In this document: in pieces, positions 1 to 10,576 of the stretch
How positions within the stretch are numbered: position 1 is the stretch's first letter
Layout: each line of letters opens with the position of its first letter
Assembly (NCBI RefSeq): GCF_001894945.1
Contig: NZ_BCXE01000001.1
Span: 310,001 to 374,000, forward strand
DNA from: Rhodococcus ruber NBRC 15591
GTDB taxonomy: Bacteria > Actinomycetota > Actinomycetes > Mycobacteriales > Mycobacteriaceae
Length of the DNA: 64,000 bases
Direction of reading: 5' to 3'
Made by a program: the position numbers and the translations under genes
The notes under the pieces: model-generated
What the model was told of the DNA's origin: nothing
The model's database searches: none
Seen by the model: the letters and a program-made list of their open reading frames with translations, nothing else

Positions 1-1508
<1,508 letters not shown>

Positions 1509-1523
1509 GGGCACCGGTGGTGA

Positions 1524-1551
1524 TCGCGGGCGCACCTGAGTGCGCCCGCGA
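1524..1551. terminator. Bidirectional terminator hairpin
   Basis: A perfect 12-bp inverted repeat (1524-1535 and 1540-1551) with a 4-nt loop lies between two convergent genes, the helicase and the DUF1206 gene. It has no obvious T tract, as is common in high-GC actinobacteria. Its position suits a shared terminator. Confidence 0.7.
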
Positions 1552-1554
1552 GAC

Positions 1555-2358
1555 TCACATCTTCCCGTACCGCGCCAGGACGAAGCAGTACACGCCGTAC
1601 GCGGCGATGCCGAGACCGGCCGCGACGAGCAGGATCTGACCGAACGGGGCGGTGCCCAGCGTCTTGAGGGCACCGTCCAGTCCCGTCGCCTTGGACGGGT
1701 CGGCGGTGAACGTCGCGACGAGGACCAGGACGCCGGCACCGGCGATCGCCAGGCCCTTCGCGACGTACCCGACGACACCGAGCGGCTCGGCGTACCGGGG
1801 CAGCCGCCCGCGGTGCAGGTCGTCGAGGAACTTCTTCGCCGCGCCCTTGTAGACGTGGTAGGCGCCGATGCCGATGATCACCAGACCGGCCGCGACGAGC
1901 AGGACCTTGCCGCCGCCGGACTGCATCAACCGGGCGCTCAATCCGGCGTTCTGCTCACTGCTCGACTTGCCGCTGCCCCGCGCGAACTGGAACGCGGTCA
2001 GCGCCAGCGCCAGGTAGGCCACAGCGACCCCGAGGGTCTTGACCCGGTCCAGGGCCGAGGGCTTCTCGAGGTCCGAGCGTTTGCCCACCGCGGCTTCGAC
2101 CAGGCGCCACACCGCCAGGGCGGTGAGCGTCACGGCCAGGACCCACAGGACGATCCTGCCGCCGGGCTGGGCGGCGAGCTGGCGGAGCGCGCCGGACTGA
2201 TCGGCGCTGGCCGGATCGCCGAATGCAACCTGGATCACGACGTACGCGATCAGCAGGTGCACCACCCCGCTCGCGGCCTGTCCGGCCCGCGCCACCTTCT
2301 CGAACATCGGGTGCTGAGCGGCGCCCGCAGCGCCCGTGCTGGTCTGTTGTCCGGTCAC
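1555..2358 (-). CDS. DUF1206 family membrane protein
   Basis: 267 residues from a GTG start at 2358, chosen because it begins just before a short polar leader and the first DUF1206 repeat. The protein has six hydrophobic segments arranged as three repeated pairs, the hallmark of DUF1206 (three copies of a roughly 70-residue two-helix unit), and ends in a short basic tail. The biochemical role of the family is unknown; it is widespread in actinobacteria. An upstream in-frame extension to 2589 exists but overlaps the next gene and is rich in Arg/Pro like a spurious frame. Confidence 0.85.
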   Translation of the reverse strand: MTGQQTSTGAAGAAQHPMFEKVARAGQAASGVVHLLIAYVVIQVAFGDPASADQSGALRQLAAQPGGRIVLWVLAVTLTALAVWRLVEAAVGKRSDLEKPSALDRVKTLGVAVAYLALALTAFQFARGSGKSSSEQNAGLSARLMQSGGGKVLLVAAGLVIIGIGAYHVYKGAAKKFLDDLHRGRLPRYAEPLGVVGYVAKGLAIAGAGVLVLVATFTADPSKATGLDGALKTLGTAPFGQILLVAAGLGIAAYGVYCFVLARYGKM

Positions 2359-2467
2359 GCGACAGGCCTCCAGGATCTCGCGGCGACGGCGCCGGGGCGC
2401 CCGGGCAGTGGTGCCTACGGGCAGCCTATCGCGGCTGCGGGGCGCCGTCCGGGTTCGCCGGTGCCGG

Positions 2468-2983
2468 CTACCGGACCCGGCCCGCCAGGACGTCGGCGGT
2501 GGCCCCGTCGACGGATTCGCGGATGATGTCGGCGTGGCCGGCGTGCCGGGCCCATTCCTCGATCTGGTGCAGGACCAGGAAGCGGACACTCAGCGGCACG
2601 CCCTGGTCCAGCCAGCGGGCGATGCTCTCCGGCAGGTCCACCACCCGGCCGAGGTCCGGCTCCGCCCGCAGCACGTCGGCGAAGCGAGCTGCGACGGTGT
2701 CGAGCCGGGCGAGCTGACCCGCGACGGTCTCGTCGTCGCGCACCTCCCACCCGGCCGTCCAGGCCGCGACGGGGTCGGGGTCGCGGGACTCGGTTCCGGA
2801 GATGCGGTCGGCGGCCGCGACCTCGCCGTCGATCACATGGTTCAGCAGTGAGGCCAGGCTCATCGTCGAGGCGCTGGGTGCACTGCGGGCCTGGTCCTCG
2901 GTCATGCCGGACAGCGCATTGCGGAACGCGGTGCGCTGAGTGTCGAGCAGGAGGAGCAGCAGGTCGGTCTCGTTCGTCGTCAT
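2468..2983 (-). CDS. DinB-superfamily (DUF664) protein
   Basis: 171 residues. The C-terminal part contains HQIEEWARHAGHADIIRE, a signature of DUF664 proteins in the DinB/YfiT-like four-helix superfamily. His 139 of this motif and an earlier His in the LLNHVIDGE stretch match positions that bind a divalent metal in characterised relatives, some of which are thiol-dependent transferases. The start codon overlaps the stop of the ABC exporter gene as ATGA, so the two are translationally coupled. This suggests a role in detoxification or drug resistance alongside the exporter, which is inferred. Confidence 0.85.
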   Translation of the reverse strand: MTTNETDLLLLLLDTQRTAFRNALSGMTEDQARSAPSASTMSLASLLNHVIDGEVAAADRISGTESRDPDPVAAWTAGWEVRDDETVAGQLARLDTVAARFADVLRAEPDLGRVVDLPESIARWLDQGVPLSVRFLVLHQIEEWARHAGHADIIRESVDGATADVLAGRVR

Positions 2984-4881
2984 GTGCCCAGTGTCGGGGC
3001 CATTGCGGACATCTTCGGTCCTGAATCGGCGAACTGGGTGCGGTACAGCTCGCCGTAGCGGCCGTCGGCGGCAAGCAGTTCGGCGTGGGTGCCGCGCTCG
3101 ACGATGCGGCCGTCCTCGACCACGAGGATGAGGTCCGCCGCGCGGACCGTCGACAACCGGTGCGCGATCACCACCGCCGTCCGGCCGGCCAGCGCCTCCG
3201 TGAGCGCCTCCTGCACGGCGGCCTCCGAGGTCGAGTCCAGGTGCGCGGTGGCCTCGTCGAGGATCACCACCCGCGGATGGGCGAGCAGCAGGCGCGCGAT
3301 GGTCAGCCGCTGGCGTTCACCCCCGGAGAGCCGGTACCCGCGTTCGCCGACGACGGTGTCCAGGCCGTCGGGAAGGGAGCGGATCAGCTCGGTGAGCCGG
3401 GCCCGGTGCAGTACGTCCCACAACTCGTCCTCGGTCGCCTCCGGGCGAGCCAGGAGCAGGTTCGCCCGCACGGTGTCGTGGAACAGGTGCCCGTCCTGGG
3501 TCACCATGCCGACGGCGCCGCGGATCGAGGCGGTCGTCAGCCGGCGCACGTCGACGTCGCCGAGCAGCACGGATCCGGCGTCGGTGTCGTAGAGCCGCGG
3601 CACCAGCTGCGCGATGGTGGACTTGCCGGCGCCGGAGGAACCCACCAGGGCCACCATCTGCCCGGGCGCGGCCCGGAAGCTCACGTCGTGCAGGACCGGT
3701 GCGCCGCCGCGGGTGTCGAGGGTGGCCACCTCCTCCAGCGAGGCCAGCGAGACCTTGTCGGCGGAGGGGTACGCGAAGTCCACGTGCCGGAACTCGACGG
3801 CGACCGGACCGTCGGGGACGGGGCGGGCGTCGGGCGCCTCCTGGATCAGCGGCCGCAGGTCGAGCACCTCGAAGACCCGCTCGAAGCTCACCATCGCGCT
3901 CATCACGTCGACGCGGGCGCTTGCGAGCGCGGTCAGCGGCGAGTACAGCCGCGTGAGCAGCATCGCCATCGCCACGACGGCGCCCGGCTCGAGTTGTCCG
4001 CGCAGCGCGTAGAAGCCGCCGAGGCCGTAGACCAGGGCCAGCGCGAGGGCGGACACGAGCGTCAGAGCGGTGACGAACACCGACTGCAGCATCGCCGTCT
4101 TCACCCCGATGTCGCGCACCCGGCGGGCCCGGACGGCGAACTCCGACGATTCCTGCGACGGGCGTCCGAACAGCTTCACCAGCGTCGCCCCGGGCGCGGA
4201 GAACCGCTCCGTCATCTGGGTGCTCATCATCGAATTGTGGTTGGCTGCTTCACGATTCAGTCGGGCGAGTCGTACGCCCATGTGCCGGGCGGGCACCACG
4301 AAGATCGGCAGCAGCAGCAGCGCGAGCAGCGTGATCTGCCACGAGATGCCGATCATCACCACCAGCGTGATCGCGAGGGTGACGAGGTTGCCGACCACCC
4401 CGGAGAGGGTGTCGCTGAAGGCCCGCTGGGCACCGATCACGTCGCTGTTGAGCCGGCTGACGAGGGCGCCGGTGCGGGTGCGGGTGAAGAACGCGACGGG
4501 CATGCGCTGCACATGGTCGAACACGGTGGTGCGCAGGTCGAGGATCAGGTCCTCGCCGATACTCGCGGACAGCCAGCGGTTCAGGATCCCCAGGCCGGCC
4601 TCGACGAGCGCGATCGCGGCGATCAGCACCGCCAGCCACGTGATCACCGAGAGGTCGGCGCGGTCGACGATCGCATCGATCACTCGGCCGGCCAACACGG
4701 GGGTGGCCACTCCGAGCGCGGCGATCACGACGCTCAGCAGCAGGTACATGCCGATGTTGCGGCGGTGGGGGCGGGCGAACTCGGCGATCCGGCGCAGGCT
4801 GGCGCGCGAGAACGGGCGCCGGTCGCTCTGCGCGTGCATCGCGTTGTACATCGCGTTCCACGCGGTCACTTCCATGCTCAT
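2980..4881 (-). CDS. ABC exporter, fused membrane and ATPase domains
   Basis: 633 residues from ATG 4881, supported by AGGAGG at 4890-4895 eight bases upstream; a longer frame to 4962 has no ribosome binding site and would run through the promoter. An N-terminal six-helix type IV exporter domain (about residues 35-340) is followed by an ATPase with Walker A GSSGAGKST, signature LSGGERQR and Walker B VVILDEATAHLD, then the H-loop AHRLS. This half-transporter organisation acts as a homodimer or heterodimer exporting drugs or lipids. It lies under a MerR-type promoter, and the DUF664 gene is coupled downstream. No second half-transporter is adjacent. Confidence 0.93.
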   Translation of the reverse strand: MSMEVTAWNAMYNAMHAQSDRRPFSRASLRRIAEFARPHRRNIGMYLLLSVVIAALGVATPVLAGRVIDAIVDRADLSVITWLAVLIAAIALVEAGLGILNRWLSASIGEDLILDLRTTVFDHVQRMPVAFFTRTRTGALVSRLNSDVIGAQRAFSDTLSGVVGNLVTLAITLVVMIGISWQITLLALLLLPIFVVPARHMGVRLARLNREAANHNSMMSTQMTERFSAPGATLVKLFGRPSQESSEFAVRARRVRDIGVKTAMLQSVFVTALTLVSALALALVYGLGGFYALRGQLEPGAVVAMAMLLTRLYSPLTALASARVDVMSAMVSFERVFEVLDLRPLIQEAPDARPVPDGPVAVEFRHVDFAYPSADKVSLASLEEVATLDTRGGAPVLHDVSFRAAPGQMVALVGSSGAGKSTIAQLVPRLYDTDAGSVLLGDVDVRRLTTASIRGAVGMVTQDGHLFHDTVRANLLLARPEATEDELWDVLHRARLTELIRSLPDGLDTVVGERGYRLSGGERQRLTIARLLLAHPRVVILDEATAHLDSTSEAAVQEALTEALAGRTAVVIAHRLSTVRAADLILVVEDGRIVERGTHAELLAADGRYGELYRTQFADSGPKMSAMAPTLGT

Positions 4882-4910
4882 GTGGGGAGCCTCCTGAAGT
4901 CGGTCGCCCG

Positions 4911-4941
4911 ACCGTAGAACCTCGAGTGGACTCGAGGTCAA
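4911..4941 (-). promoter_or_regulatory. MerR-type promoter and operator of the ABC exporter
   Basis: Read on the minus strand, TTGACC (4941-4936) and TACGGT (4916-4911) are separated by 19 bp, the over-long spacer typical of MerR-family targets. The spacer is filled by a perfect 20-bp dyad, ACCTCGAGT-N2-ACTCGAGGT (4919-4938). The -10 lies 30 bp upstream of the ATG. Spacing and dyad together match MerR/SoxR-type promoters; no merR gene is in the window, so the regulator must be encoded elsewhere. Confidence 0.8.
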
Positions 4942-5082
4942 GGGTAGGTCGCGCGGGGCCACGCGACCGTGTCGTCACCACCGGATCCGTCGGCGCGGTC
5001 GCGTCCCGCCGGGGGAATTCTGCCCGGCCACTCCGACAGGAAGGCTCGTCGTCGTCGCGGCCGCGGACGTAGGGTCGGGAGC

Positions 5083-5544
5083 ATGGCACCGAAGATCGCA
5101 ACCGCAGACCGCGTGGACCGTGACCGGTTGCTCGAGTTCGTCCGCCCGCGTCACCGCGGCACGCTGGTCACCACCCGGTCCGACGGCCGGCTGCAGATGT
5201 CCCCGGTCACGTGCGGGCTCGACGACGCCGGCCGCATCGTGATCGCGACCTACCCGGAACGCGCCAAGGTCGTGAACATCCGCCGCCGCCCGGCCGTGTC
5301 GATCATGATCCACTCCGACGACTGGAACGGCCCGTACGTCCAGATCGACGGCACCGCCGAGGTGATCCACCTGCCGGATTCGGTCGAGCCGCTGGTCGAG
5401 TACTTCCGCGCCGTCGCCGGGGAGCACCCCGACTGGGACGAGTACCGGGAGGCCATGCGCACGCAGGGCAAGTCCCTGATCCGCATCACCGTCGACGACT
5501 GGGGTCCCGTGGCGACGGGCGGCTTCCCGCCCGGCCGGGTCTGA
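5083..5544 (+). CDS. PPOX-class F420-dependent oxidoreductase
   Basis: 153 residues from ATG 5083. The split-barrel flavin-reductase fold of the pyridoxamine-phosphate-oxidase superfamily is recognisable from the order GTLVTTRSDGRLQMSPV, then the PERAKVVNIRRRP stretch and the YVQIDGTAEV strand, as in the mycobacterial F420-binding Rv1155/TIGR03618 group. Such proteins use deazaflavin F420 to reduce diverse small molecules or tetrapyrroles; the substrate here cannot be read. It is transcribed divergently from the ABC exporter. Confidence 0.85.
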   Translation: MAPKIATADRVDRDRLLEFVRPRHRGTLVTTRSDGRLQMSPVTCGLDDAGRIVIATYPERAKVVNIRRRPAVSIMIHSDDWNGPYVQIDGTAEVIHLPDSVEPLVEYFRAVAGEHPDWDEYREAMRTQGKSLIRITVDDWGPVATGGFPPGRV

Positions 5545-5553
5545 ACCGCGGGA

Positions 5554-6153
5554 TCAGCGCGCGACGTCTACGACCAGCCGGGTCGGGTTCGTCAGCGTGT
5601 ACACGTCGAACGGGGTGTTCGGCTCGGCGACGCCGATGAACGACTGGGTCACGCCCTCGAACACCCCGGAGCCGTTGACCTCGACGACCGAGCCGCCCGG
5701 CTGCGCGAGCACCGGGTTCGGGCCGGAGTAGGGCTCGACACCGCTGTCGAACGGGTACGCGGACCCGTCGATGAGCACCTGCAGGATCGCGCCGCCGGCG
5801 ACGGTCACGTCGTTGCCGCTGCCGTCCTGCACCGCCCGGTCGACGTAGCCGACGCGCCATCCCGGGGTGCCGGTCCCGCCCATCTCGTACACGACCCGGT
5901 CGAAGTTCTCGTGCCGGCCGGTGCGGATCTCGGTGACGGTCAGCTTCGCGTCCGCCGAGGCGGGTGACGTCTTGTCCGCCGCGTCGGTGGGGGCGGGCTC
6001 CTCACGCGACGAGTCCGTCGACCCCGACGAGGACCCGGACGGGACGGACGAGGTGGCGGTGCTCGCCGACGCGGACGGCGCAGGGCTGTCGGCGTCCGAG
6101 CAGCCCGCGAGGACCAGGGCGAGGGCGACGACGGCGATCCGGGCGTGCTTCAT
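5554..6153 (-). CDS. Lipoprotein with AMIN-like domain
   Basis: 199 residues. Signal peptide with lipobox LAGC and acylated Cys 18, followed by a low-complexity Ser/Thr/Ala/Pro linker to about residue 70. The globular C-terminal part (about 72-199) contains the FDRVVYEMGG and PTRLVVDV strands typical of AMIN-like beta domains found in actinobacterial lipoproteins. Probably an outward-facing, envelope-bound protein. It reads in the same direction as the endonuclease IV gene, 47 bp downstream of it. Function unknown. Confidence 0.85.
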   Translation of the reverse strand: MKHARIAVVALALVLAGCSDADSPAPSASASTATSSVPSGSSSGSTDSSREEPAPTDAADKTSPASADAKLTVTEIRTGRHENFDRVVYEMGGTGTPGWRVGYVDRAVQDGSGNDVTVAGGAILQVLIDGSAYPFDSGVEPYSGPNPVLAQPGGSVVEVNGSGVFEGVTQSFIGVAEPNTPFDVYTLTNPTRLVVDVAR

Positions 6154-6200
6154 GGGGAAGATGTTACGGCTGTGACGGAGCGGTTTCCGGGAAGCGGGCC

Positions 6201-6971
6201 TCACTCCAGGAGTTCGCGCAGGTAGGCGATGTCCTCGGCAATTCCCTCCGCCGGGGTTTCGAGGACGACCGGGGCGTCCGCCGCCCGGCACACGGCCACC
6301 AACAGGTCGGGATCGATCGTGCCGGAGGTGATGCCGGCGTGGCGGTCCCGGCCGGAGCCGAAGCCGTCGCGGGAATTGTTCAGGTGGACCAGGTCGATCC
6401 GGCCGGTCGCGGCCCGGACCCGTTCCACGACGTCGACGAGGTCCTCGCCGCCCGCCCAGGCGTGGCAGGTGTCGAGGCAGAAGCCGACGTCGTAGTCGCC
6501 GACGGCGTCCCACAACCGGGCGATGGCATCCACGTGCCGCGCCATCGCGAAGTCGCCGCCCGCGGTGTTCTCGATCAGGACGGGTACCGCGAACCCGCCC
6601 TTGTCCTCCTGCCGCTCGAACAACTTGCGCCAGTTCTCCACCCCCGCCGCGATCTCCTCCCCGGACCGGACGTGGCCGCCGTGCACCACCAGGCCGAAGG
6701 CGCCGATCCGGGCGGCCGCCTCCGCGTGCTCGGCCACGGCCTTGCGCGACGGCATCCGCAACCGGTTGTTCGTGCTGGCGACGTTGATCACGTAGGGGGC
6801 GTGCACCACCACCGCGACATCCGACGCACGGATCTGCTCCTGCCGGGGATGCGTGCCCGGCTTCGTCCACCCCTGGGGCTCGCCGAGGAACAGTTGCACC
6901 AGGTCTGCGCCGTATCGTTCGCCGCGGCCGATCGGATCGTCGTCCTGCCGGACGTGTGCTCCTATCCGCAT
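6201..6971 (-). CDS. nfo: Endonuclease IV (AP endonuclease)
   Basis: 256 residues from ATG 6971 (MRIGAHVRQDDD), the usual family start. A TIM-barrel AP endonuclease with clustered metal ligands: the VVHGGHV histidines, Glu in LIENTAGGD, the FCLDTCHAWAGG Asp/His pair, the DLVHLNNSRDGFGSGRDRHAGI block and Glu in VVLETPAEG. The enzyme cleaves the backbone 5' of abasic sites in base-excision repair using three zinc ions. It is transcribed divergently from the ABC ATPase gene. Slightly shorter than E. coli Nfo, as usual in actinobacteria. Confidence 0.93.
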   Translation of the reverse strand: MRIGAHVRQDDDPIGRGERYGADLVQLFLGEPQGWTKPGTHPRQEQIRASDVAVVVHAPYVINVASTNNRLRMPSRKAVAEHAEAAARIGAFGLVVHGGHVRSGEEIAAGVENWRKLFERQEDKGGFAVPVLIENTAGGDFAMARHVDAIARLWDAVGDYDVGFCLDTCHAWAGGEDLVDVVERVRAATGRIDLVHLNNSRDGFGSGRDRHAGITSGTIDPDLLVAVCRAADAPVVLETPAEGIAEDIAYLRELLE

Positions 6972-7098
6972 GATCTCGACGGTAGCGCCCGGCGGCGCCG
7001 CCACAGCACCCCGCCGCGCGTCACCCCGAGATCCGGCCCCGAGGAATCCGGGACGTCCCCGATGGTGCCTCGTCGGAAAAGTCAGGAAGATGGTGGAC

Positions 7099-7857
7099 AT
7101 GCCAGCCCACACCGCCACCGCCGCGCGCGCTATCGACCTGATCAAGATCTACGGAACCGGTGAGACCGCTGTCCACGCCCTCGACGGGGTGAACGCGGAG
7201 TTCGCGGCGGGGGAGTTCACCGCCATCATGGGCCCCTCGGGTTCGGGGAAGTCGACGCTGATGCACTGCCTCGCCGGCCTCGACACCGCCACGTCCGGTG
7301 CGGTGGTCCTCGGGGACACCGATCTGACCGACCTGTCCGACAAGCAGATGACCCAGTTGCGCCGCGACCGCATCGGCTTCGTCTTCCAGGCGTTCAACCT
7401 GGTGCCCACGCTCACTGCCCTCGAGAACATCACGCTGCCCGTCGACATCGCCGGTCGCAAGGTCGACCGGGAATGGCTGGACACCGTCGTGACCCGTCTC
7501 GGGCTCGGCGACCGGCTCGATCACCGGCCGGGGGAGCTGTCCGGCGGTCAGCAGCAGCGGGTGGCGTGCGCTCGCGCGCTCGCCGGCCGGCCCGACATCA
7601 TCTTCGGTGACGAGCCCACCGGTAACCTCGACTCCCGCTCCTCGGGTGAGGTGATGTCGATCCTGCGGGCCGCGGTCGACGAGTTCGGGCAGACCGTCGT
7701 GATCGTCACGCACGACCCCCGGGCGGCCAGCTACGCGGACCGCGTGGTGTTCCTCGCGGACGGGCGCATCGTCGACGAGATGCGCGACCCGACCGCCGAG
7801 TCGGTCCTCGACCGGATGAAGCAGTTCGACGCCGTCGTCGTGCCCACGGCGAAGTAG
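7099..7857 (+). CDS. MacB/LolD-type ABC transporter ATPase
   Basis: 252 residues if started at ATG 7099, which has AGGAAG nine bases upstream; the in-frame ATG at 7090 directly abuts that element and is less likely. Walker A GPSGSGKST is at 45-53, the Q-loop in FVFQAFN, signature LSGGQQQR at 147-154, and Walker B IIFGDEPTGNLD from 167. This is the type VII (MacB/FtsE/LolD) class that powers extracytoplasmic work through FtsX-fold permeases. The permease gene follows after 13 bp, so they form one transporter. Confidence 0.92.
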   Translation: MPAHTATAARAIDLIKIYGTGETAVHALDGVNAEFAAGEFTAIMGPSGSGKSTLMHCLAGLDTATSGAVVLGDTDLTDLSDKQMTQLRRDRIGFVFQAFNLVPTLTALENITLPVDIAGRKVDREWLDTVVTRLGLGDRLDHRPGELSGGQQQRVACARALAGRPDIIFGDEPTGNLDSRSSGEVMSILRAAVDEFGQTVVIVTHDPRAASYADRVVFLADGRIVDEMRDPTAESVLDRMKQFDAVVVPTAK

Positions 7858-7870
7858 GGGCGAGCCGACC

Positions 7871-10393
7871 ATGAGCGCGAATCCCATCCGCAGGGTTGCC
7901 CTGCGCAACCTCGCCGCCCACAAGGTGCGGCTGCTGCTGACCGTTCTGTCCGTGGTGCTCGGCACGGCGTTCGTCACCGGCTCCTTCGTCTTCACCGACA
8001 CGCTGCAGCGCACGTTCGACGACCTCTTCGCCGACGCCGCCAAGGGCGTCGACGTCCGCGTCAGCAGCGAACAGCAGGGCTCGAGCGGCGTCCCCGACTC
8101 CGACGTCGCGGTCGTCTCCGCGGTCCCCGGTGTGCGAACCGTGGTGCCGGCGTTCGAGGGGCCGGTCATCGTCCTCGACTCCGAGGGGGCGGCCATCCAG
8201 ACCGGCGGTGCCCCCAGCGAGGGGACCGCCTATCTGCCGCCCGACCAGCAGCTCGGTGATCCCACCGAGTTCGTCGCCGGCCGGCCGCCCGCCGCGGACG
8301 GCCAGATCGCGCTCAACTCGAGCGCCGCCGAACGCGCCGGTCTGTCCGTCGGTGACCCGACAAAGATCCTCGCCGCGTCGGCCGGGATCGTTCCGGTCAC
8401 GGTCAGCGGCATCTACGACGTCGAGACCGACACCGGCGGTTACGTCGGGGCGATGTTCACCGAGAACCAGGCCCGTGCCCTGTTCACCGACGGCACCCAC
8501 GTGCAGTACATCGACGTCGCCGGGGACGGAGTGCCCGCCGACGAGCTGCGGGACCGGATCGCCGCCGCCGTGCCCGACCAGAAGGTCCAGACCGGCGCCG
8601 AGGTGAGCGAGGAGATCAAGACCGAGATCGAGGAGGCCCTGAGCTTCCTGAACTACTTCCTGCTCGCGTTCGGCGCGATCGCGCTGCTGGTGGGCACCTT
8701 CATCATCTACAACACCTTCTCGATGATCGTCGCGCAACGCCTGCGGGAGCTCGCCCTGCTCCGGGCGATCGGGGCGAGCCGCAGCCAGGTGGGCCGGTCG
8801 GTGACCCTCGAGGCGCTGGTCGTCGGGGTCGTGGGCAGCGCCCTCGGCATCGTCGGCGGCGTGGCCCTGGCCTACGGGCTGCGCGCCGCGCTCAACGCGT
8901 TCGACGTCGGCCTGCCCTCGGGTCCCCTGCAGCTCGCACCGCGGACCGTGCTCGTGGCCCTGCTCATCGGCATCGTCGTCACCGTCGTCAGCGCCTACGC
9001 CCCGGCCCGTCGCGCGAGCAAGGTTGCGCCGGTCGCGGCCATGCGGGAGGAGTCCACCGCGACCGTCGAGTCGCTGCGGATGCGCACCGTCGTCGGGGCC
9101 GTCGCCGCCGTGGTCGGTGCCGCCGTCGTCGTCGTCGGCGCCCAGGGCACCGGCGGGGGCGCGGCCTCCACCGTCGGCATCGGGGCGTTCGCCCTGATCA
9201 TCGCGGTCCTGCTCGCGGCGCCTGCGCTGTCGCGGCCGTTCGTGGCGGGGCTCGGCGCGGTCGTCGCCCGCCCGTTCGGAGCGGTGGGCCGGCTCGCGCG
9301 CACCAACGCGGTGCGCAATCCCCGCCGCACCGCCGCCACCGCGTTCGCCCTGACCCTGGGCCTGATGCTGGTGTCCGTGATCGGGGTGTTCGGCGCGTCC
9401 GCCAAGGCGAGCGTCAACTCGCTCGTCGACACCGGCGTCAAGTCCGACTTCATGCTCACCGGACCGCAGATGATCGGGGTGCCCGTGGGGGCGGCCGCGG
9501 CGGCCGCCCGCGCCGACGGCGTGGAGGAGACCGTCGCGATGCACGGCGTCCCGGCGCGCATCGGCGACGAGGACACGTTCGGCGTCGCGCTGTCCGGGCC
9601 GCTCGGCGACGTGCTCGAGGTCGACGTCGTCGAGGGACGGGAGGACGTCGCCGGCACCGACCTGCTGGTGTCGCAGACCACGGCCGCGGAGAAGGGCTGG
9701 CGGGTCGGCGATGTGGTCACCCTCACCAGCCGCGACGGCGAGGACGTCGCCACGACGGTGAGCGGCATCTTCGCCGACAACCAGCTGCTCGGCTCGTGGG
9801 TCGTCTCCGAGGAGGTCTACCAGGAGTTCACCGCCCCCGCCTCCCGCGCGGACTTCGTGGTGTTCGTCGACACCGCGGCCGGCAGCGACCCGGATGCGAT
9901 CCGCGCGGCCCTCGAGGACGCCACCAAACAGTTCGTCGTGGTGCAGGTGCTCGACCGGGAGCAGTTCAAGGGCCAGCAGGCCGCCCAGATCGACACCCTG
10001 CTCGCCGTGCTCTACGGGCTTCTCGCGCTGGCGGTGGTCATCGCGATCCTGGGCATCGTCAACACCCTCGCGCTGTCCGTCGTGGAACGCCGCCGGGAGA
10101 TCGGCATGCTCCGCGCGGTAGGCATGCAGCGGGTCCAGGTCCGCCGCACCATCTACCTCGAGTCGATGCTCATCGCGGTGTTCGGGGCGGTCGTCGGTCT
10201 GGTGCTGGGTCTGGCGTTCGGCTGGGGCTTCGTCCGGACCCTGGCCGATCAGGGCCTCGACCAAATCGCCGTCCCGTGGGGACAGGTGCTCGGCATGCTC
10301 GTCGGCTCGGCCGTCGTCGGGGTGCTCGCCGCCCTGTGGCCGGGTGTGCGCGCCGCGCGCACCCCGCCGCTCGAGGCGATCTCCGACATCTGA
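7871..10393 (+). CDS. ABC transporter permease with two FtsX domains
   Basis: 840 residues. An N-terminal membrane helix (about 18-40) precedes a large extracytoplasmic MacB-like region, then three helices of the first FtsX domain (about 257-380). A central stretch carries further helices near 410-460 and 490-515, a second external region follows, and the C-terminal FtsX domain (about 715-835) contains the ALSVVERRREIGMLRAVGM motif. The duplicated layout is typical of actinobacterial permeases partnered with the preceding ATPase for lipid, lipoprotein or peptide export. A strong terminator follows. Confidence 0.92.
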   Translation: MSANPIRRVALRNLAAHKVRLLLTVLSVVLGTAFVTGSFVFTDTLQRTFDDLFADAAKGVDVRVSSEQQGSSGVPDSDVAVVSAVPGVRTVVPAFEGPVIVLDSEGAAIQTGGAPSEGTAYLPPDQQLGDPTEFVAGRPPAADGQIALNSSAAERAGLSVGDPTKILAASAGIVPVTVSGIYDVETDTGGYVGAMFTENQARALFTDGTHVQYIDVAGDGVPADELRDRIAAAVPDQKVQTGAEVSEEIKTEIEEALSFLNYFLLAFGAIALLVGTFIIYNTFSMIVAQRLRELALLRAIGASRSQVGRSVTLEALVVGVVGSALGIVGGVALAYGLRAALNAFDVGLPSGPLQLAPRTVLVALLIGIVVTVVSAYAPARRASKVAPVAAMREESTATVESLRMRTVVGAVAAVVGAAVVVVGAQGTGGGAASTVGIGAFALIIAVLLAAPALSRPFVAGLGAVVARPFGAVGRLARTNAVRNPRRTAATAFALTLGLMLVSVIGVFGASAKASVNSLVDTGVKSDFMLTGPQMIGVPVGAAAAAARADGVEETVAMHGVPARIGDEDTFGVALSGPLGDVLEVDVVEGREDVAGTDLLVSQTTAAEKGWRVGDVVTLTSRDGEDVATTVSGIFADNQLLGSWVVSEEVYQEFTAPASRADFVVFVDTAAGSDPDAIRAALEDATKQFVVVQVLDREQFKGQQAAQIDTLLAVLYGLLALAVVIAILGIVNTLALSVVERRREIGMLRAVGMQRVQVRRTIYLESMLIAVFGAVVGLVLGLAFGWGFVRTLADQGLDQIAVPWGQVLGMLVGSAVVGVLAALWPGVRAARTPPLEAISDI

Positions 10394-10408
10394 CGCCGCA
10401 GTCCTCGT

Positions 10409-10443
10409 CGTCCGCCCCCGGTGCCACGCACCGGGGGCGGACG
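10409..10443 (+). terminator. Intrinsic terminator after the FtsX permease
   Basis: A perfect 16-bp inverted repeat (10409-10424 and 10428-10443) with a 3-nt centre starts 15 bp after the permease stop. It ends the ATPase-permease unit and separates it from the DUF1023 operon. Confidence 0.75.
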
Positions 10444-10548
10444 GCGTCCGGCCGCCCGTGCCGGTCGCGAGTTGTCCACACCCGGACCGTTTCTCCACAG
10501 TTCGCCCGCCGCAGGGTCGCATCGCGCCGCGGCGGGCGCGCGGCCGGT

Positions 10549-10554
10549 TAGGCT
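10549..10554 (+). promoter_or_regulatory. Candidate -10 hexamer TAGGCT for the DUF1023 operon
   Basis: TAGGCT fits the actinobacterial TANNNT -10 pattern and lies 22 bp upstream of the ATG at 10577, with a purine-rich ribosome binding site between. The identical TTAGGCT heptamer precedes the gene at 12765. No convincing -35 is visible. Confidence 0.4.
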
Positions 10555-10576
10555 GCCGCGCCAGGGGGGTGGATCG

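Noticed and set aside
1540-2526. A 328-codon plus-strand frame opposite the DUF1206 gene
   Set aside because: The opposite strand encodes six clear membrane helices in the DUF1206 pattern; this frame is low-complexity and polar.
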